Assembly: GCA_016748015.1 (NCBI GenBank)
Contig: JAAOMT010000578.1
Coordinates: 9,153-33,899 of the forward strand
Source of the DNA: Geosiphon pyriformis
Lineage: Eukaryota > Glomeromycota > Glomeromycetes > Archaeosporales > Geosiphonaceae
Direction of reading: 5' to 3'
DNA length: 24,747 nt
Shown here: in pieces, positions 10,322 through 19,777 of the stretch
Numbering within the stretch: the first letter of the stretch is position 1
How the letters are laid out: every line of letters begins with the position of its first letter
The notes under the pieces: generated by a model
Told to the model about the DNA's origin: nothing
The model's database searches: none
Seen by the model: only the letters and a program-made list of their open reading frames with translations
Program-made: the position numbers and the translations under genes

Positions 10322-11277
10322 TCACTCAAAATTCGAATCAACATAGGCCCACACCCTATCACACTCAATCCAGTTATCTTACAATACCAGAGGAATTAAA
10401 TTTTCAGCAAACTGCACTTTTTGAAAGTGAAACTGCAGTACCAAGACAAAACTCTTCCAACAATACTATCCTACCAGCCAGAATTGCCTGAAACACCAAT
10501 CTTTCAGACATCTTTCCATTTGAATTTGAAGCCAATGAATCATCATCTCTACTCAGCAATGTAGCAGTTAATGAACAAAAAGCTATTACAGCAATGTATA
10601 CTAAAGCTGAAGTAGAAGGAAAACCAATTCACTTAATATTAGACAATGAATCTACTAGAAGTATTATCATCTATCAATTAATGCAACAGCTTCAACAAAC
10701 TGTTGACAGACCAGCTCAAACTGTCATCATTACAGCAGATGGTATGAAGAAGACACCAGTAAGAGAAATTAATAATTTTCTATTCACCATTGATGAAATC
10801 ACTATTCTAGTTAAAGTCCTAGTTATGGATATACCCCAATACCAAGCTCTTGTCAGAAATGATTGGCTTCTCAAGACCAATGCAAATTTAGATTGGGAAA
10901 TTCAAGAGTTAAAAATCTCATATCAAGGACAATACACCATAGTATCTGCTACATGTAAAACTTTTAATAAACAATCAGAAAAAGCCCCAGTACTTGAATT
11001 TGAAGAAGAGAAAGAAATGTCACTTACTGAAATCTACATGGCTCTTGGATCAACATCCAATTGGGCTGAGGAAACAGAACAAGAAATCTTTGAAGAATCA
11101 AGAGGATGGAAGAAAGTTAGATATTCTACACCAGAACCACAAAAACAATCACTCTACATTCCACTTAAATGCAGAGATTGTAACAAAAAACTTTCATCAA
11201 TGGGAGCCTGCATTTCACTTGAAGAAAAATATGAAAATCATACTTGTTATTACTGCAAGGCTTGCCACAGAGAATGA
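10285..11277 (+). pseudogene. Aspartic protease and start of the cysteine-rich module
   Basis: The pol frame opens after TAA at 10282..10284 and has an internal TGA at 10489. From 10594 it is open for 227 codons. The protease active site reads LILDNESTRSII; the usual D-[ST]-G is D-N-E, keeping the catalytic Asp but losing Ser and Gly by changes that fit single G-to-A transitions. The flap and C-terminal parts include QYQALVRNDWLL, typical of Ty3/gypsy proteases. After the protease comes an acidic linker and, from 11170, a region with CRDC and CYYCKAC. The ORF ends TGA TAG. The enzyme would process Gag-Pol. Activity is unlikely with the altered active site. Confidence 0.8.
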
Positions 11278-11376
11278 TAGGGCCATCTAATAAAAAAAAG
11301 TGGAAAATAAGACAACATTCTTTGTTTGACTTGTGGAGATATGCTACCAGAAGAATACAATTAGATTAATGTAGCA
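11278..11376 (+). pseudogene. Broken segment of the cysteine-rich module between protease and dUTPase
   Basis: In the pol frame this reads with TAG (11278), TAA (about 11308) and TAG (about 11362), but keeps CLTCGDMLPEEYN, one more Cys-X2-Cys pair. It links the CRDC/CYYCKAC part upstream with the CNQTC part in the next open stretch, so the module was probably continuous. Confidence 0.6.
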
Positions 11377-12900
11377 ATGAGAGGAGGAGTCTGCAATCAA
11401 ACCTGCCAATATGTTTTATCAATTTCAGAAAAAGTCAAAAAAGGAACACCCTTTGATGCAGCATATAACAGTACTCTCAACAAATTTTATCACTACTTCC
11501 ATGATGCTGAGATGATTTTTAACCTAGTAATGGCATTAATTAATGGAGCTACCAAAGAAGATGTCTGTCAAATGAAGGAAACAGAATACACTAAATACAC
11601 CATGGAATTAGCTGAATTTGATTACAAAGATGAAATAGAAGTCTACCACCAAATTGCAAGTCACACCTATCCAATCCAAGAAGCTCAAATTCAACAATTA
11701 GAGCAAATAAACATTAGGCTATGTGAAGAATACATTATGCCTTGTGATAAACAGTGGTGTTCTGAATGCTATGCCCTTAGCATCCCACTACCAATTAAAG
11801 ATGACCAGCACAAAATCAAATTTGGAATACAGGATAAAGAAGTCTCAGTAACTCTTATTTATCTTGCCAAAAATCAACCTGCCATAATACTCAAATACTT
11901 CAACAATAAAGGACAAGGAATCAAGCCTGAGAAAGCCCACAAAATTGATGCTGGATATGATTTAAGATATTCAGAAAAAAATACCCTCATTCTTCAACCA
12001 AAATCCCTTACAAAAATTAATCTAAAAATTGCTCTTGAAATCCCACCAGGAATGATGGTGCAAATTGCCTTCCAATTCTTCCTAGCAAGCAAAGGAATCA
12101 ACATAAGAGGAGGAATTATTGATGCTGAATATACTGGAGATATTACAGTAATGCTTCAAAATGAAACTGACAAACCATTCAAGATTAAACACACTAAAAA
12201 GATTGCCCAAGCTATTTATTTACCCTTAATCAACATTTCGGGTTTGCAATTAGTTAATCAAAGAGAACAATTAGGGAAAAGCGAGAGAGGAACCCAAGGT
12301 TTTGGTTTAACTGGACGATTTATGATTCCAGTTAATATAGCCCTTAATACACAGAATGAATTTTACCAGATTCTTAGACTTCCACAACCAATAACCATTT
12401 CACCCTTTGAAGAACATCATGAAATTTATACCTGCGGAAAACTTACTACTACTCAACAAATCTTCGAAGCCAATAAACAAATTTACATGAAACATGGCAT
12501 CTCAATTCCAAACATTTATATTCCAAAAGGAATGAAGAAAGTCCGAGTTACTTTTTACAACCCCAATCATTACTCCATCATTTTACTAAATAATTTGGAA
12601 ATTGGAATTATTCATAGCAAAATCTTTCAACAAAAATTACTCCAAACAGTTTTGAATTTTTCAGAAATTATTGGACATTCTCTCCCAAAATTCAATCCAA
12701 AACCCAGCTCTAAAAACTATCACATTGTTATTGGAAAGTTATCCCAAATTAACATAGAACAACTAGAGCTCCAACAACAGAATCAGCTTAAGGAGTTAAT
12801 TGCAGAACATGCAGACATATTTGCTGAAAACAACAATAATTTAGAAAGAACTGATTTGGTTCAACATCAAATCTATACAGGAGATGCCAAACCTAAATGA
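11377..12900 (+). pseudogene. Cysteine-rich segment, dUTPase domain and second beta-rich segment of pol
   Basis: A 507-codon stretch, the longest in the window, in the pol frame. Residues 1-135 complete the Cys-rich module: CNQTC, CEEYIMPC and WCSEC. Residues about 190-311 are a trimeric-type dUTPase with all five motifs recognisable: AGYDLRY (motif 1), VQIAFQFFLASKG (2), GGIIDAEYTGDI (3), KIAQAIYLP (4), RGTQGFGLTGR (5). The catalytic Asp of motif 3 is residue 249. Motif 2 lacks the usual Arg-Ser core, and motif 3 has Glu for Gly, so activity is doubtful. Residues about 315-440 form a second beta-rich segment of uncertain nature. The end (LQQQNQLKELIAEHADIF) is the normal lead-in to a gypsy RT. 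dUTPase hydrolyses dUTP and would limit uracil in new cDNA. The ATG is only where the frame reopens after a stop; the true protein was part of a polyprotein. Confidence 0.88.
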
Positions 12901-13571
12901 CAACAAGCATACTGAGTTGCCCCAGAAAGCCACCAATTTATTCGAGAAGAAGTTCAAAGAATGCTTAACAATGAGTTCATGCAACCATTAATGAGCCCAT
13001 GGGCTTCATCAATAATACTTGTTAAAAAGAAAAACAGAAAAATCCAATTTTGTATTAATTATCAACAATTAAACAATGTCACAATTGGAGATGCCTACCC
13101 CCTTCCCTGAATCAATGATATGTTAGATGCACTTGGAAAATCCAAATACTTTTCAACATTAGATTTAGAAAGCAGATACTGGCAAGTTGCCATGGATCTC
13201 AAGGATCGCCCCAAAACAGCATTTACAACACAATGAGGAAACTACAAATTCAATGTAATGTTCTTTGGATTATGCAATATGCCAGCAACATTCCAAAGAC
13301 TCATGGATGTTGTATACACTAGACTCTTTTGGAAATCAGTAGTTGTCTATCTTGATAACACTAATGTTTATTTCCCATCTTTCGAACTTTATCTAATTCA
13401 CCTGTAAGAAATTTTTCAATAATTACATAAAGCAGGATTAAAATTAAACATCGAAAAATGTCATTTTGGAAAAACAAGCTTGGTCTTTCTTGGTCACATA
13501 GTTAGTGAAAAAGGAGTCAAACCAGACCCAGGAAAAATCAGTGCTGTTAAGAATTTCAAAGTTCCACAAAA
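12901..13571 (+). pseudogene. Reverse transcriptase domain of the gypsy element (inactivated)
   Basis: Continues the same frame through several stops. Recognisable Ty3/gypsy RT motifs in order: SPWASSIILVKKKNRKIQFC, the Y-x-L-N-N segment, YPLP-stop-INDMLDALG, YFSTLDL, RPKTAFTT, FGLCNMPATFQRLMD, and the catalytic site VVVYLDNTNVY (13342..13374), where the normal YLDD is YLDN. Then KLNIEKCHFG and FLGHIVSEKGVKPDPGKI. TGA stops occur where Arg or Trp is expected and TAA where Gln or Arg is. Near 13568-13573 a run of six A is two bases longer than the frame needs and shifts the following RNase H. Confidence 0.9.
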
Positions 13572-14156
13572 AATACCACAGAACTAAGAGGATTTGTTAG
13601 ATTAGCTTCTTATTATCAGAAATTTATCAAAGGATTTTTGGAAATAGCAAAACCCTTCAACCAGCTCAACACTAAAAACACTGAATACAAATAGATGGAA
13701 CACCAAAACACCTTTGAAATACTCAAAGAAAAGCTCACCACAACTTCAATTCTCGCCTACCCAGACTTTAGCAACCAATTCTGATTAGCTACAGATGCCT
13801 TTTATACTGCTTTTGATGCCATTTTATCACAAATAAATGACAATGGCAATGAACAAGTAATTGTTTATGCAAGTAGAACATTAAAACCAGCAGAGAAAAA
13901 CTACCCAACAACAGAATTAAAGACCGCAGCAGTAATATGGGCCTTACACCACTTTGATCTTTATCTCAAACCTAAAGAATTTGATATTATCACTGATAAT
14001 ATTGGACTCAAATGGTTACAAAACAAAAACATGAAGTAAAATGCAAAACAAACTAAATAGACAGAATTTTTAGCAAACTACCAATATGTAGTACATCACA
14101 AACCAGGAAAACTCCACACCAATATTGACTGTCTCTCCAGAATGAGACAAAATTAG
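13572..14156 (+). pseudogene. RNase H domain of the gypsy element
   Basis: After the A-run shift, reading continues in a new frame with ELRGFVRLASYYQKFI, then LATDAFYTAFDAIL (first catalytic Asp), VIVYASRTLKPAEKNYPTTELK (Glu present) and FDIITDNIGLKWLQ (Asp present), ending HHKPGKLHTNIDCLSRM. The catalytic residues are kept, unlike those of RT and integrase. At least four stops (about 13694 TAG, 13783 TGA, 14036 TAA and 14055 TAG) interrupt it before the final TAG at 14154..14156. Confidence 0.85.
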
Positions 14157-14196
14157 AAAACACAAATCAACACTCAAACCTAACAACCAACAAACA

Positions 14197-15582
14197 ATGA
14201 ATTCAAAAGACTACAACAATCTCAAACAATATTTGAAGACATTAACAATCCCAACAGATTGGTCTTCAGATGAAAACTATTGATTACAACAACAAACCAG
14301 ACAATATTTTCTATACAACAACATTATTTATCATTGAAATTTCAAAAACCCAGACAAACTACTCAGATTAATATAAAAACATGAAAAAGAGACTATATTA
14401 TACAATATACACTCAGATCCTTCATCAGCACACTTTAGAAAAGACAACACCACCCAAAGAATACTAGAATACTATTTTTGGCTCCGAATAAAAAGAAACA
14501 TACATCAATATGTTGAATCTTGTAATAGTTGTCAAAGAAGAGGAAAAACACACCCTACTAAACCTTTAAATCCAATCAAAATTGGACAACCTTTTGACTG
14601 AGTTGGTATCAATTTAGTTGGACTGCTATCTATTACCATGCAAGGAAACTAATACATAGTAGTAGTAATAGATTATCTTACCAAATGGCCCAAACTCAAA
14701 GCTATTCAACGAGCAGATGCAAAATCAGTAGCAAATTTTATCTATGAAGATATTATTTGTAGACATAGATACCCAATTGAACTTTTATCTGATCAGGGGA
14801 CACATTTTGTGAACAACCTGATACAAAAAATTTGTAAATAATTTAATGTCAAAAGACTTTTATCTTCACTCTATCATCCACAGACAAATGGATTAGTGAA
14901 ACGTTTTAACAGAACATTGTGTAAATCACTAGCCAAAATCTCAACAGATTTTGAGCAAGAATGGGATATTTTTATTTTATCAGTGTTACTAGCATATAGA
15001 ACACTAAAACAATATACAACAAAACACACACCATTTGACCTTACTTATGGAAGAACAGCAAAATTACCAATTGAATTCACAGTGGAAACATATTCAATAC
15101 AACCAATCACAGAAGAAAACTTACAAAAAACACTTCAGCAAAGAGCTTATACTCTTCTCAGTACTTTAGAAGAAAAAAGATGTATAGCAGCCACCCACAT
15201 TAAAAATTTACAAGCCCAACAAAAAAAAAGACATGACAACAAACTGCCACCAGTTACAAATGAATTTAAAGTTGGAAATAAAGTTCTTTTACACCAAACT
15301 AAGACTGAAAAACAATGGAATAGAAAATTTGAACATAAATAAGATAGACCATTCTTTGTTCACGAAATCTTAGAAAATGGATCATATAAGTTAAGACTTG
15401 ATGAGAAAATACTAACAAAAGTTGCACATGGAGATCAATTGAAACATTATCACTCCAGAACACATCCTGAACTATTAATCCCACAAATTGGTACACATTC
15501 TCCTTTAATTAACCCCGAAGATATTCCCCAAAATTTGGAACCAATAATTGTTATTGAACAACCTCCCAATTTGAACACTTAA
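14197..15582 (+). pseudogene. Integrase with HHCC zinc domain and DD35E core (inactivated)
   Basis: Frame +1 relative to RNase H, from an ATG at 14197, which may or may not be a real start. The zinc domain has His at 14410 and 14431 and CNSC at 14521..14532. In the core, the first Asp is Asn (GINLVG, codon 14611), the second is kept (LLSDQGTHF, 14791), and the Glu is Lys (NGLVKRFNRT, 14899). The second and third positions are 35 residues apart, as in canonical DD35E. The C-terminal part includes TPFDLTYGRTAKLPIEF and a beta-rich domain after a TAA at 15340 (FVHEILENGSYKLRL). There are also stops at Arg/Trp or Gln positions (TGA about 14599, TAA about 14650, TAA about 14839). The open stretch 14896..15342 is only part of it. 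Ends in TAA at 15580. Confidence 0.9.
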
Positions 15583-15743
15583 TTACTACAGTTATTCTTC
15601 TATAAAAATTCAGAAACAATCCTACAAAAATAACATAAAAATTCACATATCCAAAAATAATTTCACTTAAGAAAATTTTTAGTTTCTTAAAAATCATTAT
15701 AATAACTATTCCACAAAACATTCAACAATTATCCCAAAAACTA

Positions 15744-16367
15744 ATGTTAGCTTTAAAAACAATACCTGAATTATCTATTACTATTACAAGAAAACATATT
15801 AATTATACTCAAACAGAAACAGCCACAACCTTATCCCCAAAATCACGAAATTATCACCCTTATAAAAAAAACACTAGAAGTTATTCTGGAATTTACCTAC
15901 CAGAACTTTTGAAGCTTGCCTTGAAAAAAAATTTGTTGCTCCCACCTATTAACATTCCACCAAATGCCACAATTTAACAAAAACTTCAACAGTGTTTTAA
16001 TGAAGAAAACAATAAATACCCTCCAATCTATAGATATTTTCACATTGGAAAAACACTGCATGAACAAAAACTAGAACTCACAACAGCCAATCTTACAAAA
16101 AAAGCCATTCAAAAACAACTCTACAATGAATTTAAAACAACGGCTGGACCAACAAACAGTTGCTACAAACTTAGAGCAGTTCTTAGACTTTATAACTTAT
16201 TTTACACCTGTGAAAATGTCTTACAAAACCCAAGTTTACAACCAATACATTGGGAAACTCACAGAACTGAAATTTTAACAATTTTCAGACCAAATTTTTT
16301 CAGTAATTTTGGATTACTATCTAGAATATACAGACAGTACTTGGAATTTGATGAAGCTCAGTCTTGA
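15744..16367 (+). pseudogene. Extra 3' ORF after integrase, function unknown
   Basis: From ATG at 15744 the frame runs 207 codons to TGA at 16365, interrupted once by TAA at 15975..15977. Its product would be basic, rich in Lys, Thr, Asn, Gln and Leu. Segments include SGIYLPELLKLALKK, RYFHIGKTLHEQ, SCYKLRAVLRLYNLFYTCEN and RIYRQYLEFDEAQS. I see no convincing signal peptide, no strong membrane helix and no family I recognise. It starts about 160 nt after the integrase stop and ends exactly at the polypurine tract, the place where some LTR elements carry an env-like or accessory gene. Codon and amino-acid use match the rest of this element, so it probably belongs to it. The remnant 15583..15743 shows no motif. 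Confidence 0.55.
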
Positions 16368-16375
16368 GAAAGAAG
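16366..16375 (+). promoter_or_regulatory. Polypurine tract
   Basis: GAGAAAGAAG ends three bases before the 3' LTR, where the primer for plus-strand synthesis is expected. It overlaps the stop codon of the extra ORF. Confidence 0.65.
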
Positions 16376-16748
16376 TTATGTTATCAACTGAAACTTGAGA
16401 TATTAATTAACATAATATTACCCTTATAATTTCTACCATTAAATTAGCATATATTATCATTCAAATTATCACTTATTATTTAATCAAATTATCGAATATT
16501 ATCAATTAATTAATAACCTAATTTGTACTATAAAAAGTAAAATGATCAAATTACACAATACCCCAAACCATTTAACATTCAAGAGTTCGCCAAAATTTGT
16601 AAAAATTCACCGAAATAATTAATAGTTCACTGAAATATTCAATAGTTCATAGAAATAACTTGTAAGTTTACCAAAAGATATTTTTAGTTTGTTGAAACCA
16701 TAGTAAAGAAAATAGTTCAAGTTCATAGACTAGTACTACAACAAATTG

Positions 16749-16756
16749 TATAAAAG
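16749..16756 (+). promoter_or_regulatory. TATA box in the 3' LTR
   Basis: TATAAAAG, the counterpart of 7938..7945. In principle a 3' LTR promoter reads out of the element, here against the LINE A ORF1 frame. Confidence 0.5.
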
Positions 16757-17063
16757 AAGAGCCTTTCTCTTCAAAAAAATGTATCTTTTACTTTTAAATA
16801 TCTTACTTGAGACTTATTAATTAGAATTGTTCTTACAAAAATGAAATAAAAATCAAATAATTCAAAAAGTCAACTTTCTTAATTATTGCACTTGAAAATT
16901 CCAAAAAAAAACCCAACTAACATTTTGAAATTGATTAGCTACCAATTTCAGTAAAACTGTTAATGACTCCAGGCCTGGATAAAAAACGTTTCTCTTGACA
17001 GAATTCTATTTTTTTTACATTTCTTTTATTTTCTTTTATTTTCTTACTATAATTATTAGGGTA

Positions 17064-17193
17064 GCTTACAGACGAGATTTTTGTAGAAGAGTTGACTTTC
17101 ACAGCAAAGTAACTACATTTTTTTGTGAGCTTCCAAACGAGCAATTTCTGAGAAAGAGTTGATGTTTACTACAACGTAACTACATAAAGTAAC
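17064..17193 (+). repeat. Two imperfect 65-bp tandem units inside the 3' LTR
   Basis: Same arrangement as 8253..8382, with GAGTTGA and TAACTACAT shared by both units. Confidence 0.7.
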
Positions 17194-17362
17194 TGGCATA
17201 GAATTGGTCATTCTACTCATAAGCCCAGCAGTTCAAATTATAGGAAATAATTTGAAGATAAATTCAGTTACTAGAGGTTCCAACTACATCCAAAAAACGT
17301 GAATTTACAGCAAACAGGCATTAACAACCATTAAAAAAAGAGACCAAAAACCTCCAGTAACA

Positions 17363-17366
17363 CCAC
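17363..17366. other. Target-site duplication, right copy (CCAC)
   Basis: CCAC directly after the 3' LTR, matching 7564..7567. Confidence 0.85.
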
Positions 17367-18464
17367 CAAGAATTGGTTCCATGCAAAAAACAGATTCCAG
17401 ATCATTATTAAAATCAAAACCAACCACAGCACAGTGAATTCTATTACTAGTTTCTATAGATTTGTTTATGATGCAAGTTTTCCCACCAGCTTTTTTCAAA
17501 AGAGTCCCAAGATTATGTGCTATTATTCCTACTGGCAAAGTAAACAAAAGTGCTCTGAACCAATCTCTAAATGTCCAAATTTCATGATCTCTTACTGCTT
17601 TGGCTATATACATAGAATCTTTACCAATTAGGAATGACAACTTAGAGGCCAACACATTAGTTTGGTCCAATTCAGCAAATTTCACCACAGTCTTTTGCCA
17701 CATCCCAATTAATTAAATTTTGATTGACTTAATTTCTTCAAATTTGGATACTGTGGCAATAATCATATTCTTAGGTGTATTTATGGGAATTTTTTTGATT
17801 ACCACAGCCCAATCTGACCTCATTTCTTGTCTTTTAAGATTACTGTTTACATTGATTTCTTTTTCTCTGACCAATAACATAGCCATTTTCATGCTTTTTT
17901 TGAAGTAAAGGTAGATCTAATAATTTTCTCAAATTTTAAGAGGGTAATGGTCCCCCCAAAACTATTAACTAATGAAAATAATTTTCTGATGATTTGAGTT
18001 TTCATTGTTGCTAAATTGTCTTCCATTGCTGAAAGATTGATGTCCAAAGCAAATGATTTTTTAACAGCAAAATTCATCTGAATTTTAATAATTTTTGGGT
18101 CAATTCATTTTTTATTTAGGAAAATTGGGAGATAAAAAGAAAAAAAAACTTCTTCATCATCATCCATAACAAAATTAAGAGAACCAAAAATGGCACTAGT
18201 ATTGACATGCTTTAATTTAAAAGTATTGACAGCCAAATCCAGAAGAAATCTAACATTAATACCAGTCATATTAGCACTTTTTTCATTATTAAACAGACTA
18301 TCCACATCAGAAAACACATTGTTACCAAGCTCAGACTTGTTCAGAGAGATATTTTTTTTGTCACTTAAGTGTTTGATATTCCCAAGTGCAACTTTTTTTT
18401 TCTATGAGAAAAAGCCACCTGCAAAACCATGAAAAACATTCTTCGATGTCTTCTTTTTAAACAT
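17363..18464 (-). pseudogene. LINE A ORF1, 5' half
   Basis: Candidate ATG at 18462..18464 (MFKKKTSKNVFHG). A TAG interrupts soon after, then SLNKSELGNNVFSDVDSLF and the open piece 18105..18317 with MDDDEEVFFS. Next is 17889..18077, with a frame change near 17890. Then MKMAMLLVREKEINVN leads into SDWAVVIKKIP and, after a TAA, the 132-codon piece 17305..17703. Its genuine part ends EPILGGV at the gypsy junction; the last residues are LTR sequence. This region (about 17370..17800) resembles the nucleic-acid-binding N-terminal half found before the CCHC knuckle in this LINE family. The frame resumes at 7567. Confidence 0.75.
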
Positions 18465-18760
18465 ATTGCCACTAGAAACAGTCTCCAAGTTCACGAAAAA
18501 GAGATTATTAAAAAGAGAAATTGTGAGATACTAACAAGAAAAAAATAAAAAAAACTTCTTTTTTAGAAAAATGCTTTTTAAGGATTTGTGAATATAAAAG
18601 AAAAAGAAGTTTTTTTAAATAGTAATTTTTTTATTATTAAAGTTTTACAAATTTAGCCCAATCACTATCTAAATACATAAAATCAAACAAAATTCTAAAT
18701 TAATATGATTTATGCTTTTTTTATACATGACTAGTTACTTAAGCCAATTAAAATAACATT
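18465..18760. other. Leader of LINE A and 3' end of LINE B, junction unresolved
   Basis: About 300 bp of AT-rich DNA between the ORF1 start of LINE A and the end of ORF2 in LINE B. No coding motif was seen. It contains a perfect 16-bp inverted repeat, listed separately. I could not identify poly-A or target duplications that would fix the exact border between the two elements. Confidence 0.5.
18548..18616. repeat. Perfect 16-bp inverted repeat at the LINE-LINE junction
   Basis: AAAAAAACTTCTTTTT at 18548..18563 is the exact reverse complement of 18601..18616, with a 37-nt spacer. The arms are largely homopolymeric around CTTC/GAAG, so chance is possible. It could form a hairpin. Confidence 0.5.
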
Positions 18761-18989
18761 ATACACTTAAACCATTTATTATAGAAAAATTATGCAAAAA
18801 ACTAAAATACATATTTGCCAAACCAGAATACAAACCAAAACAAACATAAGTACCTAACTTGATGCCAAAATTACAAATCATCTTATGAGACCACAGAGAT
18901 ACCAAACCAGAAACAACTGAAATCATGGATCTATTTCTTAATAAAAAACTCTGTTTTTTATAATGTACTTTTAATTTAGTAGTTAGCAT
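18759..18989 (-). pseudogene. LINE B ORF2 C-terminal tail
   Basis: A 76-codon open piece including MISVVSGLVSLWSHKMIC and FGLYSGLANMYFSF. It aligns in position with the LINE A tail at 2266..2487. Upstream, about 19370..19420, the region matching the CCHC-like motif of copy A reads LCLCNTKI and no longer forms a full knuckle. Confidence 0.5.
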
Positions 18990-19777
18990 CCAGATAGCAA
19001 ATCTATAATCTTTAGTAAAATTTCAGACCAAATTGATGACTATTAAACTTCTATTAGACTCAAAACCTAACAAACTTACTATATTAATTACTCACTTTTT
19101 CATCACAAAACTTTTGGCCAAAGCCATATACAAGCAACCAAAAAATTCAGCCTTATACAATGATCAAATTACTGTACAACTAGTATCACCAATGTCCAGC
19201 AAATTTGTCCAAACTCTAATCATATCAGAAATTAACTTTTTTCTAATATTAGTGTTTTGTATATACAAAATATATAATCAGAATTCTTAATTAATTCATA
19301 CCAGATACACAATATGCTAAGATAACTCAAATTATATAGTTTTTTTTTCTTGGCTGTAGGCAGTCAATGATATAGAGTCTTTATAAAATAAGATCTTAGT
19401 ATTACAAAGGCAGAGCTTAAGAAACCAGAATAAATTCTACTATCAGGTTGTCAAATGTAAAAAGTCTAATACATATTCAGTAATTTACCAAAATTTACAT
19501 TTATAACATTACTTGCATACTTGAATTCTCAATCAACAAAACCAACAGTCTCAAACAAATGTCTTACAAAGTAACAAGTATTTTTAAAAACAGATTTGTC
19601 TTTAATAGCAAGAAAACAATGCAGTATTTTAACAGACAACACAAACTTAAACTTAGTGGCACTAGCAAAAAAGTTAGCACACTCATTATCAACAATTCCA
19701 GAATGTTTTTTGACTTTTTTCTAACAAATTAACAAGTTTTTAAAAGCAATAGTAAAATAAATGTGTTCTTTCTCAAT

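Larger units (their letters stand above)
7568..17362 (+). mobile_element. Full-length Ty3/gypsy LTR retrotransposon with dUTPase, inactivated
   Basis: 9,795 bp bounded by LTRs of 983 and 984 bp and a CCAC target duplication. The order is gag, protease, cysteine-rich module, dUTPase, RT, RNase H, integrase, then an extra ORF. RT/RNase H before integrase is the Ty3/gypsy order. Internal reading frames are broken: gag is in one frame, pol is offset by -1, and a +2 A-run insertion near 13568-13573 shifts RT from RNase H. Many stops sit where the family has Trp, Arg or Gln. It sits opposite in orientation to the LINE it interrupts. Confidence 0.93.
16379..17362 (+). repeat. 3' LTR of the gypsy element
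   Basis: 984 bp starting TGTTATCAAC and ending AGTAACA, matching 7568..8550. It keeps the TG start that the 5' copy has lost. It contains the same TATA box (16749..16756) and the same pair of 65-bp units (17064..17193). Confidence 0.93.
17363..18640 (-). mobile_element. LINE copy A, 5' portion
   Basis: The 5' end of the same LINE as 2155..7567, displaced by the gypsy insertion. It contains the first half of ORF1 and, beyond about 18465, a short AT-rich leader. The outer boundary with LINE B is not resolved; 18640 is approximate. Confidence 0.8.

Noticed and set aside
12900-14602. TGA read as tryptophan (alternative genetic code)
   Set aside because: Several TGA fall where Trp could be expected, but others fit Arg (CGA to TGA), and TAA and TAG also interrupt the same frames. 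Decay explains all three.
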